DNA of 64,000 bases from Brevibacillus ruminantium (GCF_023746555.1 NZ_CP098755.1:3980501-4044500), one strand, 5' to 3'. Shown: positions 17,959-27,290, counted from the first letter of the stretch. Notes: generated by a model not told the origin, from the letters alone. Made by a program: numbers and translations.

Positions 17959-20190
17959 TTATTTCTTTACCGGTTGATCCACTTCATGCATGGCTTTCTG
18001 CATGATGTAGTAGCTCTGTTTCGGACGTTCTACATATTGTACATCCGTGTCTTTCCAGCTCTTCCAGGTATAAAGAGGCAGCTTTGATACCGGATACGGA
18101 GGGTTGCCATCAAAGCCGATCACTTCCTTCGTATCCTTTTTCACAATCCAGGGGACGATGCGAATCCCTTCCACTGGGGTTGTCTTAAATTGTCTTCTGT
18201 CGGTCTTTTCGTAATTGATCACTCGTAAAGAGCTAGGGTCGCTAAATCCAAGCAACATCCAAGGGATACGAACTTCCAAGATATTTCCTTTCGCCTGCCA
18301 CATCGCTTTGGAATTGTAATCAGGCTGCGATGGATCGTTATTCCCTCTGAGCAGATCGCCTACCTCAACATCCTTGAATGGATGCGAAACCCGAGAATCG
18401 GGACGTTCCAATAGATAATTCACGACCAATTTCCATGGTTTAAAAATGCCAGAGTCATCTTGCAATTGCTTGCTGTCTAGCGCCGGATCAGCTGTTTTTC
18501 CGAAAGCGCGCGTATGGAAATCGTAGTTGGAAGCGATCATCATCTTGCCCTTCTGTTCATCAGACAGTTCCAGAAGGGTTTCCAAACCTTCATCCAAGGT
18601 CTTTCCCTGAAGCTGCGGGGCATGGCGATTCCCGCCTTGTAACGTATCCATCCCGAAATAAATCGCTTGTTTCGATGGATCAAAAGGTTCGGACAGCTTG
18701 GCCATCAGATAGAGATACCCCTCATCATGCGATACCCAAAGCTCGTTTAAACCTTTGCTATTCGTATCTATTTTTGCTTTTTCGTCAGTTCCAAGCTTAT
18801 CCCAATCAGAGGTGTCTCCATCGATGCGGAGTTTCTCATCCTTACTGGGAAACATGCCGAGAACGCCAAAGAAAGATTCATTGGTCAAGGTGTTATACCA
18901 ATAAGCACGACGATCAGGGATGTCGTAATTCAGCGTATTCCATGTCTTTTTAAACCACTCATCCTGCCAGGTGAATAGGATGGCGCCGGAATAGCCTTCT
19001 TCATGGATTTGCCGGAACATATCGGCATCCATTTCCCCTTGTTCCTTCTCATCATGCCCCCCCTGATTGCGGCCCAACATCCCCATATGGGCGATCCCTT
19101 GCGAAGCAGGCACTCCAAATTCCGTAATCATAATCGGGATATCACGGTGGTACTCTTTCAATTTATGGAGATATGTTTGATAGCTGTCGATTTGTCCTTT
19201 CTTATTTTTCATCGTCTGAAAGGATTTATCATAAGTAAAAAAATCGGGATAGTATGGATAGACGTGATAGGAAGCGAAGTAACCCGCATCCCAATTGACA
19301 GGTTCTATGTGAGTCGGGTCAACACTTACCATATCTTCCGCGACCAATGGCTCCCCCGGATGCTCAATTGGATCAGTGGTTACCCAATTGGAAAAGGCGA
19401 TCGGGTGCTGCCAGCCATGTTTGGCCTCTGTTTTTGCGGTACGATCAACCATCTCCGCTACCCATTTTTCGAATGGATTCGCTCCCGGTTTGCTTTGGAA
19501 GTAGGCACCTTTGTAATCCGCAGCATCTGGATGTTTTTTATTCGTTTCTCTCACCATAACGGGATCCCACTCCGTTCCAACAATCCATCCCATCAGATAA
19601 GGGCCCGCATTAAAGACGTACTTCCCACTTGCTTTTCCTGAATGTGCTTCTGATTGAATCGTTGCATTCCCGTACACAGCCTCAACAGCGTCTTCAATTT
19701 CTTTTGCAAATTTCTCTTTTAGCTTTGGATCGAAGGCATCTTTGCCCGCGATTAACTCTTCTTCCGGACTCCACACCCCTTGAATAAAGAAAAGCGGATG
19801 ATCCTGGTGCTTGGCATTGTATCTAACCAAGGTTTCATAAAACTCCGGTTTTAAGATGGTATAGACGCGAATGACGTTTGCACCCATCTGCTGAATCATT
19901 TCAAACCATCTCTCATAATCATCGGTTGAAATCGCCAATTCTCCGGGAAAGTGCCCAGGGATCGTGGCTCCCATGTTTACCCCTTTTGCAAAATAGGGCT
20001 TCCATGACTGATTCGAATACTCTTCGATTTGAGAGCCGTTCGCTTTAAATTTCACTTGAATTCCCTTACGAATTTCGGCACTTTCTACGCTTGCTGTTGG
20101 CGGCCAGAACCAATAGACGGCTGCTCCAACTGCAATGACCATAGCAAGCCCCAGCTTGGCAAGGCGGCTTTTGAACATTTTTCTCATCTT
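17959..20190 (-). CDS. Membrane-anchored glycoside-hydrolase-like protein
   Basis: A protein of about 743 residues with an N-terminal signal anchor (residues 10-30). A clan-A-type (beta/alpha)8 barrel follows: RVYTI, IVGTEWDP as possible acid/base region, and PIMITEFGVP with a candidate nucleophile Glu. The C-terminal ~250 residues look like a beta-sandwich. It should face the outside and act on, or bind, the exopolysaccharide. It is the first gene of the minus-strand operon. The ATG at 20190 has AAGGAAGG just upstream. Synthase operons often carry such a hydrolase for length control or export. The family number cannot be assigned by eye. Confidence 0.72.
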   Translation of the reverse strand, partial: KMRKMFKSRLAKLGLAMVIAVGAAVYWFWPPTASVESAEIRKGIQVKFKANGSQIEEYSNQSWKPYFAKGVNMGATIPGHFPGELAISTDDYERWFEMIQQMGANVIRVYTILKPEFYETLVRYNAKHQDHPLFFIQGVWSPEEELIAGKDAFDPKLKEKFAKEIEDAVEAVYGNATIQSEAHSGKASGKYVFNAGPYLMGWIVGTEWDPVMVRETNKKHPDAADYKGAYFQSKPGANPFEKWVAEMVDRTAKTEAKHGWQHPIAFSNWVTTDPIEHPGEPLVAEDMVSVDPTHIEPVNWDAGYFASYHVYPYYPDFFTYDKSFQTMKNKKGQIDSYQTYLHKLKEYHRDIPIMITEFGVPASQGIAHMGMLGRNQGGHDEKEQGEMDADMFRQIHEEGYSGAILFTWQDEWFKKTWNTLNYDIPDRRAYWYNTLTNESFFGVLGMFPSKDEKLRIDGDTSDWDKLGTDEKAKIDTNSKGLNELWVSHDEGYLYLMAKLSEPFDPSKQAIYFGMDTLQGGNRHAPQLQGKTLDEGLETLLELSDEQKGKMMIASNYDFHTRAFGKTADPALDSKQLQDDSGIFKPWKLVVNYLLERPDSRVSHPFKDVEVGDLLRGNNDPSQPDYNSKAMWQAKGNILEVRIPWMLLGFSDPSSLRVINYEKTDRRQFKTTPVEGIRIVPWIVKKDTKEVIGFDGNPPYPVSKLPLYTWKSWKDTDVQYVERPKQSYYIMQKAMHEVDQPVKK

Positions 20191-20556
20191 ATCCTTCCTT
20201 TGTTTTTCATGTTGAAATGTCAACGTAGAGGACAAAATGGTACTAAGTTGCTCGTTCAATGCCCTCTTTTACCAATCGGTAGAAGTACTTTTGGGATCAG
20301 ATGTCAGCTTCTTTTCCAGATCCCGTCTTTGGAGTTACACCTAAAATGTGAGCAACTTCGTGCAGAAGATATAGCTTGTTCAGTTTTTTGGACATCGTAC
20401 GTCATTTTGTATGTGTCTGTCTGTATTGGATTATTGGTTCATTTGCAATGTTTTTCCACAAAACTGGAAAAGTCCCCATGTCATCTGATCTGCATGATGT
20501 CTGGGAAAAGATTCCTAGCACAATAGACTGTGTACGCGATGCCCTCATTAATTTAT

Positions 20557-20575
20557 AATTACACTAAAATTACAC
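20557..20575. promoter_or_regulatory. Direct repeats in the divergent promoter region of the polysaccharide locus
   Basis: Two copies of AATTACAC, at 20557-20564 and 20568-20575, start exactly 11 bp apart, about one DNA turn, in an AT-rich patch upstream of the deacetylase. This spacing is typical of tandem regulator half-sites. The rest of the 415-bp divergent gap (20191-20605) holds a GGGATC...GATCCC hairpin near 20295-20325 and no gene that I can support. Confidence 0.35.
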
Positions 20576-20605
20576 AATCAAATTTTGATGTCATTGGAGG
20601 GGAAG

Positions 20606-21766
20606 ATGAAAAAGATAGCATCAACGCTTGTCGCTGGAATTGTCGTGTTGTCAGGTGTATGGGCGTCTGCCGACTCCAACATTACCATCAAGATGAATGG
20701 GCATGAGCTTCAGACAGATGTGCCGCCGCAAATTGTGAAGGGAAGTACCCTTGTACCGATCCGTTCAGTCGCAGAGGGTTTGGGGGCTTCTGTTACCTTT
20801 GATGCAGACAAAAGAATCGTCTTTGTAACGGATGGGAAACAAAAACAGAGCGTTCCCATTACATATCAACAAAATTCAAACCAAATAAACGAGATAAAAT
20901 TGGTCGTTAACGGTAAAGAGGTAAAATCGGATGTAGCTCCCCGAATCGTTAACGGAAGAGCAATGGTGCCTGTTCGAGTGATTGCAGAACAATTCGGTTC
21001 ATCTGTCGAGTGGAATCCGGAAAAGAAAACCATTTGGATTGCGAATAAGATTATCAACCCTGCGGCGAAGGATTTTCAGGGACAAGCGATGATCACATTC
21101 TCGTATGATGACGGATTGGATACGTTTTATGAGAATGCTCTGCCTTTGCATGAAAAATACGGGATTCCTGCTACGCTGAATGTGATCGCGGAAAGGATAA
21201 AAAACGGAGCAAATACGGAATTCCTGGATGCAGACCAGATCAAAGACAGCTATGCCAGGGGTGTAGAGATCGGTTCCCATGCCTACTCCCATTACGATCC
21301 TTTAACCAGCAACAACGACGAAGACCTGGAATTTGAGCTTTCGAAAAGCAAAGAAATCCTTTTGGGCATCGTGCCAAAAGTAGATACAATCGCCATTCCG
21401 TTTTCCGCTTACGATAATCGTGTAAGGGAAGTTGCCAAGAAATACTACAAAGGTGTCCGTGTTTTTGAACATCAACAAAATCATATTCCTCCGGACGATC
21501 CTTATTGGCTGCACACCGCAATTGCAGTAACCAATGAGACGACGTTCGACCAAATCAAGGCTCGTATCGATGAAGCGGTAAAAAACAAGCAATGGTGTAT
21601 AATCATGCTTCACGGGATCAAAACAGAAAACGACGAGTTGTATGAAATCAAACCAGAGTTGCTCAAGCGGACCCTCGAATATGTCAATCACTTAGGAAGA
21701 GAAAAAATCTTGCCGGTGAACACGATAGACGGCTTGACGATATCAGCACAAAAGCAAGGGAAGTAA
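20606..21766 (+). CDS. Secreted stalk-domain polysaccharide deacetylase (NodB-type)
   Basis: A protein of about 386 residues with a signal peptide (MKKIASTLVAGIVVLSGVWA) and two copper-amine-oxidase-N stalk repeats (VPIRSVAEGLGASVTFDADK; VPVRVIAEQFGSSVEWNPEK). A carbohydrate-esterase-4 domain follows, with TFSYDDG and the metal-binding SHAYSH pattern (HxxxH). It should remove acetyl groups from N-acetylated sugars at the cell surface. It is divergent from the synthase operon. An enzyme of this type with a GT2 synthase and a UDP-sugar dehydrogenase suggests a partly deacetylated polymer. The start at 20606 is chosen for GGAGGGG just upstream. Confidence 0.88.
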   Translation: MKKIASTLVAGIVVLSGVWASADSNITIKMNGHELQTDVPPQIVKGSTLVPIRSVAEGLGASVTFDADKRIVFVTDGKQKQSVPITYQQNSNQINEIKLVVNGKEVKSDVAPRIVNGRAMVPVRVIAEQFGSSVEWNPEKKTIWIANKIINPAAKDFQGQAMITFSYDDGLDTFYENALPLHEKYGIPATLNVIAERIKNGANTEFLDADQIKDSYARGVEIGSHAYSHYDPLTSNNDEDLEFELSKSKEILLGIVPKVDTIAIPFSAYDNRVREVAKKYYKGVRVFEHQQNHIPPDDPYWLHTAIAVTNETTFDQIKARIDEAVKNKQWCIIMLHGIKTENDELYEIKPELLKRTLEYVNHLGREKILPVNTIDGLTISAQKQGK

Positions 21767-21792
21767 GCAAGCTTAAAAAAGGATGGAAAAAA

Positions 21793-21823
21793 GCCGATTT
21801 TCCTTACGTGAAGGAGAATCGGC
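21793..21823 (-). terminator. Rho-independent terminator
   Basis: Stem GCCGATTTTCC / GGAGAATCGGC with one mismatch. The T run is on the minus strand, so it should end transcripts of the epimerase gene. It may also block read-through from the deacetylase. Confidence 0.65.
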
Positions 21824-21886
21824 CCCTATCCAGCCCGTTCATCGCCGGGAGCAGTGAGTAAAATACTGATTTTTTCCAGCTTCTAG

Positions 21887-21904
21887 TTAGTGATTAATCA
21901 ATTA
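21887..21904. promoter_or_regulatory. Candidate TetR operator, copy 1 (3' end of target gene)
   Basis: TTAGTGATTAATCAATTA matches the sites at 22899-22916 and 23524-23541. It overlaps the stop codon of the epimerase gene, an unusual place for an operator. Confidence 0.5.
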
Positions 21905-22873
21905 CTTCAATGTAGACTTATTTTTTCTTTGCAACATGCGAATCGTCTTCGTAATACCTTCTTCAAAAGGTGTCGCACGCACCGGGCCGATCAACCTCTC
22001 GTATTTTTCCCCGCTTAAGGTAAGCGGCTCTTCGGTTAAGTAAAGCATTTCCACTACCTCCTTCATAACTGGTACAGCCAGACCGAGCAATGACAGCCCA
22101 ACTGGCCCCAATGAAATAACCGGTTTGGCGCTTCCGCTTGCCTGCCTGGCGATTCGCACGATCTCCCTGCCTGAAATCAGGCCTGCCCCCGGAATATTCC
22201 AGTTCCCTCCAGAGGTTTCGTCATTGGCAGCCAGCTCCACAATCATAAATGCTGCGTCAGGCAAATACACGTATTCCCGAGGGACCCGCATATTGCCGAT
22301 GAAAAATGCCATCTTGCCGGCTGCGATGGCATCGAGAGTCGAGCCCAGATAAGAAGCCTCGTTCGCCGTGGGGCCGTAATAATCCGGCAAGCGGGTGATC
22401 ATTACTTTTGCCTGGCTCCACCGGCTGTCGAACAGCATTTTCTCGTAAGCAAGCCTTGTCTTCCCTTTTCTGGTATGCGGCTGCTTCGGATGCTCCTCGG
22501 TGACCCGGTCCATCTGTCTTCTTCCATAGGGATAAATGCCGTCAATTACGACTACTTTCAAGCCTAGCTGGTCGGCGGCCATCATCACTGATTCACCTAA
22601 AGGAATCAGCCTGCTCTCCATCTCGTGATACGGCACATTCGCGCAATGGAACAGGACATCCGCACCTTCTGCCGCCATGGCGATGTCATTCGGTTGGAAA
22701 GCGTCACCTGTTGCTATGGTTACATTCTCGGGATTACCCAGCCTATCTTTGAGTTGCTCCAGCTTTTGTAAAGATCTTCCGAAGGCCACCGTTCGAATCC
22801 CTCGCTTAGCGAGCTCCTCTGTAATCGCAGCGCCCGTACCGCCAGTTGCTCCTACAACAATCGCTTTTTTCAT
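21902..22873 (-). CDS. NAD(P)-dependent epimerase/dehydratase-like oxidoreductase
   Basis: A protein of about 323 residues with an N-terminal Rossmann motif GATGGTG (8-14), a downstream YPYG region and an atypical-SDR layout (NmrA/epimerase family). It may reduce or sense a small molecule. The ATG at 22873 is preferred (GAGGTG upstream) over in-frame codons further 5'. It follows a TetR-type regulator on the same strand, with operator-like repeats before each gene, so the pair is probably an autoregulated cassette induced by the enzyme's substrate. The substrate is not known. Confidence 0.78.
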   Translation of the reverse strand: MKKAIVVGATGGTGAAITEELAKRGIRTVAFGRSLQKLEQLKDRLGNPENVTIATGDAFQPNDIAMAAEGADVLFHCANVPYHEMESRLIPLGESVMMAADQLGLKVVVIDGIYPYGRRQMDRVTEEHPKQPHTRKGKTRLAYEKMLFDSRWSQAKVMITRLPDYYGPTANEASYLGSTLDAIAAGKMAFFIGNMRVPREYVYLPDAAFMIVELAANDETSGGNWNIPGAGLISGREIVRIARQASGSAKPVISLGPVGLSLLGLAVPVMKEVVEMLYLTEEPLTLSGEKYERLIGPVRATPFEEGITKTIRMLQRKNKSTLK

Positions 22874-22898
22874 TGGAATCACCTCATTTTCATAATTG

Positions 22899-22916
22899 TA
22901 ATTGATCAATCACTAA
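22899..22916. promoter_or_regulatory. Candidate TetR operator, copy 2
   Basis: TAATTGATCAATCACTAA, the reverse complement of the TTAGTGATTNATCAATTA consensus, lies directly upstream of the epimerase start. It is an imperfect inverted repeat (half-sites TTAGTGAT and ATCAATTA). Confidence 0.6.
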
Positions 22917-22939
22917 CTACCAAACAACTTATCATTTTG

Positions 22940-22960
22940 TAATTGATCAGTCAATCACTG
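22940..22960. promoter_or_regulatory. Candidate TetR operator, variant copy 3
   Basis: It contains the same two half-sites (TAATTGATC and AATCACTG), with three extra bases between them compared with copy 2. It may be a weaker or second site in the same promoter. Confidence 0.4.
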
Positions 22961-22978
22961 TTTTTTAAGTACCCCCCT

Positions 22979-23500
22979 TCATTTTCCCATCAGTTCCGGC
23001 ATGTTCAACGCTGTAGAAATGTTGCACAGCATCCCCCGCGCCAGGAACAGCATCGTCCGTTCCTCAGGATTCGGAATGCCGGCTGCTCGAAAAGCCTCCA
23101 GAACCATGCGGCGAACCTCCCCGAATCCATTGCGCATCGCTTCCCGAATCGAGTCTTCCTGAATCGTCTGCGCTTGCATTTGCAGCAGAATTTCATTCTC
23201 GTAGGCGTTCAAAATATCATCGTAGGCCTGGATCAAATTGGTCTCCAGCTGTTCCGACGAGGTAGACTCCACGACTTTGCGGAAGGAATCGATCACTCGT
23301 GTCCAAGATACCTCCAACGCCGCAAGCAACAATGCTTCTTTTGTGGAGAAAAAGCGGAAAATATACGGCTGCGATATATTTGCCCGTTTCGCGACTTGTG
23401 CCGTCGTTGCCCGGTAGTACCCAATCTCTGCGAACACCTCAATCGCCGCTGAAATAATCTCTGTTTTGCGATTAACTGAGGTCGTCTCGGATTTCGCCAT
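22979..23500 (-). CDS. TetR/AcrR-family repressor
   Basis: A 173-residue regulator with a typical N-terminal HTH (IISAAIEVFAEIGYYRATTAQVAKRANISQPYIFRFFSTKEALL) and a helical ligand-binding C-terminal domain. It lies directly upstream of the epimerase on the same strand. The operator consensus TTAGTGATTNATCAATTA occurs before its own gene (23524) and before the epimerase, so both self-repression and target repression are likely. The inducer is unknown. The 23501-23730 gap contains the operator and a tail fragment of the tRNA-Ala-derived repeat family at 23694-23722. Confidence 0.85.
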   Translation of the reverse strand: MAKSETTSVNRKTEIISAAIEVFAEIGYYRATTAQVAKRANISQPYIFRFFSTKEALLLAALEVSWTRVIDSFRKVVESTSSEQLETNLIQAYDDILNAYENEILLQMQAQTIQEDSIREAMRNGFGEVRRMVLEAFRAAGIPNPEERTMLFLARGMLCNISTALNMPELMGK

Positions 23501-23523
23501 CGGTTTGCCGCCCCCTGCTCAGG

Positions 23524-23541
23524 TTAGTGATTCATCAATTA
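23524..23541. promoter_or_regulatory. Candidate TetR operator, copy 4 (autoregulatory)
   Basis: TTAGTGATTCATCAATTA lies 24 bp upstream of the TetR start codon. It differs from copies 1 and 2 only at the central position. Confidence 0.6.
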
Positions 23542-23730
23542 GTTCCCTATTATATACTAGGATTGGCTACGAAACAATTTCGCATTGAGTGATTCGACAT
23601 CACTACAAAAAATCGCAGCTTGATGCTCACATGACCGAGTGAGAGAGGTTGCCCTTGCTTTTTTGCTAAGCGGTGGCAATGTATCAGAATAGCCTCTCCC
23701 ACGGTGGCCAGTTTTGCTGTTCACAAATAG

Positions 23731-24546
23731 TTAAGTGCGGCGCATATAAGCACGTACCGTGAGCGGTGCGAAGATGGCTACAATGACTGCAGCGCTAACG
23801 AGAGAAATAATGAACTCGAAGCCTATCGCGCCGTTATTGGCCAATTCGCGGACGGCGCTGACCAAATGTGAGATCGGGTTGATTTTTACGAACCACTGGA
23901 GCCAGTTTGGCATCGTATCAACTGGTACGAAAGCGTTGGAGAGAAAGGTGAGCGGAAAAAGCACGATCATGGAAATCCCTTGTACGCTTGCGGCCGTACG
24001 GGCAATGACTCCGAAAAAGGCAAATATCCAGCTGACAGCCCACGAGCAAGCAATGACAAGCAAACCAGCAATAACGACGAATCCGAGACCTCCGCCGGGC
24101 TGATAGCCCATGATATACCCCATAGCAAAGGTGAGTACAGTCGCAATGGTATAGCGTACTGTGTCTGCGAGCAGGGCTCCGGCCAAAGGCGCGATGCGCG
24201 CGATCGGCAGTGATTTGAACCGGTCGAATACACCTTTATCCATGTCCTCGCGAAGCTGGACGCCGGTGACGATGGAAGTGGCGATGACGGTCTGCACAAG
24301 GATACCTGGAATGATGATCGGCAAATAATTCTGTACGTTTCCTGAAATGGCGCCGCCAAATATATAGGTGAACATCAAGGTGAAAAGAATTGGCTGAAGC
24401 GTGACGTCAAACAATTGCTCGGGAGTGCGCCGGATCTTCAGCAGTCCCCGATAGGCCATCGTCAACGAGTTGCGAAACGCCTGACCAAGACCTGCGCGAT
24501 TTTTTAATGGACGACCAATCTCTTGCGTCAAGGATGCACTTTTCAT
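23731..24546 (-). CDS. ABC-2 type exporter permease (DrrB-like)
   Basis: A 271-residue integral membrane protein with about six membrane segments and the ABC-2 permease layout. It includes the cytoplasmic GVQLREDMDKGVFDRFKSLP segment that precedes the conserved core in daunorubicin-resistance-type transporters. Its ATG overlaps the stop codon of the ATPase gene by four bases (ATGA), so the two are translated together as one exporter. Such exporters remove drugs, antibiotics or lipids. The substrate is unknown. Confidence 0.87.
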   Translation of the reverse strand: MKSASLTQEIGRPLKNRAGLGQAFRNSLTMAYRGLLKIRRTPEQLFDVTLQPILFTLMFTYIFGGAISGNVQNYLPIIIPGILVQTVIATSIVTGVQLREDMDKGVFDRFKSLPIARIAPLAGALLADTVRYTIATVLTFAMGYIMGYQPGGGLGFVVIAGLLVIACSWAVSWIFAFFGVIARTAASVQGISMIVLFPLTFLSNAFVPVDTMPNWLQWFVKINPISHLVSAVRELANNGAIGFEFIISLVSAAVIVAIFAPLTVRAYMRRT

Positions 24547-25553
24547 GCTCTGACTTCCTCCGTTCTGTCCGGTTGTTCTGAAGCTTGCGGCACGTTTTCG
24601 GCGGGACCATGACCCGTGATCGTTAAGAATACTTCGTCCAAGGTCGGCTTCTGCACGCTGATCTCAGCTAGCTGAATTCCCCTGGTGCGAAGAGCGATCA
24701 GCAAATCAGTTACTTGATCGGCGTCGGCCATTGGTGCCGTGATCTTGCCAGCTTCTGCTGTTATACCGGAACGAACATCGAGCACCTGTTCCACGATTTC
24801 CCTGGCATCTGGGATGTCCCGTACATGCTGGACTCGCAGATGCAGCGCCGAGGTCCCGACGGATGCCTTCAGTTCATCCACCGTACCTTCTGCCACGACC
24901 CGGCCCCGATCAATCACCGCGATCCGGTCGGCCAGTTGGTCTGCTTCATCGAGGTATTGCGTGGTGAGCAACACAGTCGACCCTGTTACCACCAGGCGAC
25001 GGATCGTATCCCACATCTGCGAACGCGTTCGCGGGTCCAGCCCGGTCGTCGGTTCGTCCAGGAAAATGAGCGGAGGCTGCGCAATGAGACTGGCTGCCAA
25101 ATCCAGTCGGCGGCGCATTCCTCCAGAGAAATGCTTCAGCGGACGCTTCGCGGCTTCGGTCAAACCGAATTCCTCCAACAGATCCGCTGCCTTGCGCCGT
25201 GCCTCGGAGCGCCCCAGTCCAAGCAGCCGGGAGAAAATAATCAGGTTCTCTGTTGCGCTAAGCGACTCATCCACCGAGGCGTATTGCCCTGTCACTCCAA
25301 TCAACTGCCGTACGATATGCGACTCTTTCACCACATCGTGCCCGAAAATGCGCGCTTCCCCGGCATCCGGTCGGAGTAAAGTCGCCAGCATGCGAATTGT
25401 CGTGGTTTTGCCTGCTCCATTTGGACCGAGCACGCCGTAAATCGAACCGGTTCGCACATGCAAATCCACACCGTCTACAGCACGATTGTCCCCAAACGTT
25501 TTTACAAGTCCACGGGCTTCGACCGCCCAATCATTGCTGTGCTTATCGTTCAT
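24543..25553 (-). CDS. ABC exporter ATP-binding protein (DrrA-like)
   Basis: A 336-residue ATPase with Walker A GPNGAGKT (43-50), signature FSGGM (142-146) and Walker B LIFLDEPTTGLD (162-173). It has the C-terminal DrrA-type extension (about 90 residues, including SVQKPTLDEVFLTITG) that regulates or couples to the permease. GGAG lies upstream of the ATG at 25553. It forms a two-gene drug-export operon with the overlapping permease. Confidence 0.9.
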   Translation of the reverse strand: MNDKHSNDWAVEARGLVKTFGDNRAVDGVDLHVRTGSIYGVLGPNGAGKTTTIRMLATLLRPDAGEARIFGHDVVKESHIVRQLIGVTGQYASVDESLSATENLIIFSRLLGLGRSEARRKAADLLEEFGLTEAAKRPLKHFSGGMRRRLDLAASLIAQPPLIFLDEPTTGLDPRTRSQMWDTIRRLVVTGSTVLLTTQYLDEADQLADRIAVIDRGRVVAEGTVDELKASVGTSALHLRVQHVRDIPDAREIVEQVLDVRSGITAEAGKITAPMADADQVTDLLIALRTRGIQLAEISVQKPTLDEVFLTITGHGPAENVPQASEQPDRTEEVRA

Positions 25554-25700
25554 TTCTCCATCTCCTTATCTGCTGATTATTTTATATGGATACAATAGCT
25601 TGCTGATGTAAACTGAATGTAAACTGGCTGGCATGTTCATGGTTCAAGACTTTTCGTTCGCGCCTTACCCCTCCATGCGAACGGTGTTTCTACAGCAAGA

Positions 25701-25720
25701 AAACGGCATCTCTGCCGTTT
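25701..25720. terminator. Terminator hairpin, same as the one after tRNA-Ala
   Basis: Perfect 8-bp stem AAACGGCA/TGCCGTTT with TCTC loop. An identical hairpin core occurs at 60102-60123 next to tRNA-Ala. Here too it is followed by ATGGTGGAGC (25732-25741), the 3' end of that tRNA in the same spacing. Confidence 0.6.
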
Positions 25721-25742
25721 CCGTCCTTCCTTTATGGTGGAG

Positions 25743-26717
25743 CTATTTCTTCAATATCTCCCTCTTGTTTATTTCCATCAGCGCTTCGAAGAACAGATCA
25801 GGTTGATCCATCATCGTCATATGTCCGGCCTCGGGAATGACGTATATGCCTTTATTGGGAGCTTCAATCTCTTCAAAGTATTTTTGGGCAATGACATAGG
25901 GAGTCTGCCAGTCATTTCCCCCCAAAATATAATAGATGGGCACTTCATATTCTGCCTTTTCATCACGGAGATTGAAATCCCCCAGAAACCTGTGAAGATG
26001 TGCATTTGCACGAAAAATCTTCATAAATGCGACAATATCCGAAAATCGGAAAATGGGGCTCTTGAATACCGTGATCCAAATCGAAAGATCTATTTTCATG
26101 GCCAAGTTATATTTTCCTTGAAGCTTTCGTACTTTGTTACACTTTTTCAAGAATTCTCTTTCAAAAACGATCTGATTACCTGGATATTCGCCGATCGACT
26201 GAAGCTTTTTTTTAGATTTTTCATCACCGGATTGCTCAATCATTTCTAACAGTTTGTTATAGCCAACTTGCTCATTTTCCAGCATATTGACAACTTGCCC
26301 AACGCCGATATAGTAAGCTGCCTCTTGGGGGTATTTTCTGATGAATACCGATCCTAAAACACTGCCCCATGAATGACCGAGAATGACGATCTTTTCTTTA
26401 TCGTATTTGGTCTTCAGGTATTGAATGAGTTCATATAAATCCTGCAGCAGCAAATCAATGGTTGGGAGTGTATCTGGATTCTTCGTTAATGTTTTTCCCG
26501 CTCCACGCTGATCCCAATGTACTACGGTATAAATTTCCTCCCATTTTTCCTGAAATGCCCTCGTGAATAAGGATTCAACCGATCCAGGTCCTCCATGCAA
26601 AAACAGCATAACGGGATTATCAACGTTTGTTCCCAAGTGGTATAAATATTGACTGATCCCATTAATGGTTACATATTCCTCCATGCAAATGGGCCTTTTG
26701 GATTTATTCTTCGTCAT
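25743..26717 (-). CDS. Alpha/beta hydrolase (prolyl iminopeptidase-like)
   Basis: A 324-residue alpha/beta hydrolase with the oxyanion motif HGGPG (41-45), WDQRGAG (68-74) and the nucleophile elbow GHSWG (Ser116). A C-terminal Asp and His ([13 protein letters not shown]) complete the triad. This set is the S33 peptidase (proline iminopeptidase) signature, although many members are esterases or epoxide hydrolases. A GGAGAAGG ribosome binding site lies just before the ATG at 26717, inside the end of the MarR gene (14-nt overlap), so the two are co-transcribed and the hydrolase may degrade the MarR inducer. Confidence 0.85.
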   Translation of the reverse strand: MTKNKSKRPICMEEYVTINGISQYLYHLGTNVDNPVMLFLHGGPGSVESLFTRAFQEKWEEIYTVVHWDQRGAGKTLTKNPDTLPTIDLLLQDLYELIQYLKTKYDKEKIVILGHSWGSVLGSVFIRKYPQEAAYYIGVGQVVNMLENEQVGYNKLLEMIEQSGDEKSKKKLQSIGEYPGNQIVFEREFLKKCNKVRKLQGKYNLAMKIDLSIWITVFKSPIFRFSDIVAFMKIFRANAHLHRFLGDFNLRDEKAEYEVPIYYILGGNDWQTPYVIAQKYFEEIEAPNKGIYVIPEAGHMTMMDQPDLFFEALMEINKREILKK

Positions 26718-27276
26718 TTACCTTCTCCTTGTTTGATTGGTTTCTTCGCTTTTCGAATTCCATTAACACTCTTGTTTGTATTTCATCTTGATTTTCAACC
26801 GGTTCCAGGTAGCCTTCCTGCTCAAAACCGTCCTGTTCTTCACCGTCAAAACGATACAATTTCTTCAACAGCCCCCACAGTTGTTCGAGTTCTTTCGCTG
26901 TGAATTCTGTAAAAAGATCCGTCATAAAATAGATTCCTTTTTCGGAAGCTTCCACCAAAACCTGTCTCCCCGAATCCGTGATTTTGACATTGACAGCGCG
27001 CTTGTCCTTCCGGCTGGGAGTAACATGAATGTATCCCTTCTTCTCCAATATCATGATGATTTGTTTCACATTTTGTTTGCTGGTGCCCAATTTTCTTCCG
27101 ATGTTGTTCAGCGTTGTTTCGTCTTCCTCCAGATGGGCAATCGCCAACATCGCCATGTACTGTCTGGATGTCAGGCTCTCGAGGTATTGGTCGCCTTTTA
27201 TTTGAATCTTATTTGCAAGTGAAAACAAGGTCGCATAAGTCTGTTGCATCAAAAACAATTCTCTGTACATATCCAT
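26704..27276 (-). CDS. MarR-family repressor
   Basis: A protein of about 190 residues with a winged-helix MarR domain ([31 protein letters not shown], then [13 protein letters not shown] wing) and a longer than usual acidic C-terminal tail. The ATG at 27276 has GGAG 8 nt upstream; an in-frame ATG at 27282 is too close to it. Two good inverted repeats of the type TTAGACAATATATTGTCTAA lie just upstream and probably give autorepression of the MarR-hydrolase operon. Confidence 0.85.
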   Translation of the reverse strand: MDMYRELFLMQQTYATLFSLANKIQIKGDQYLESLTSRQYMAMLAIAHLEEDETTLNNIGRKLGTSKQNVKQIIMILEKKGYIHVTPSRKDKRAVNVKITDSGRQVLVEASEKGIYFMTDLFTEFTAKELEQLWGLLKKLYRFDGEEQDGFEQEGYLEPVENQDEIQTRVLMEFEKRRNQSNKEKVNDEE

Positions 27277-27290
27277 GCGCATCTCTCCAG

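Noticed and set aside
23640..23700. Possible long hairpin between tetR and the ABC permease
   Set aside because: GAGAGG/CCTCTC and TTGCC/GGCAA can pair, but the loop is large and there is no T run. The right part is better explained as a tail of the tRNA-derived repeat family.
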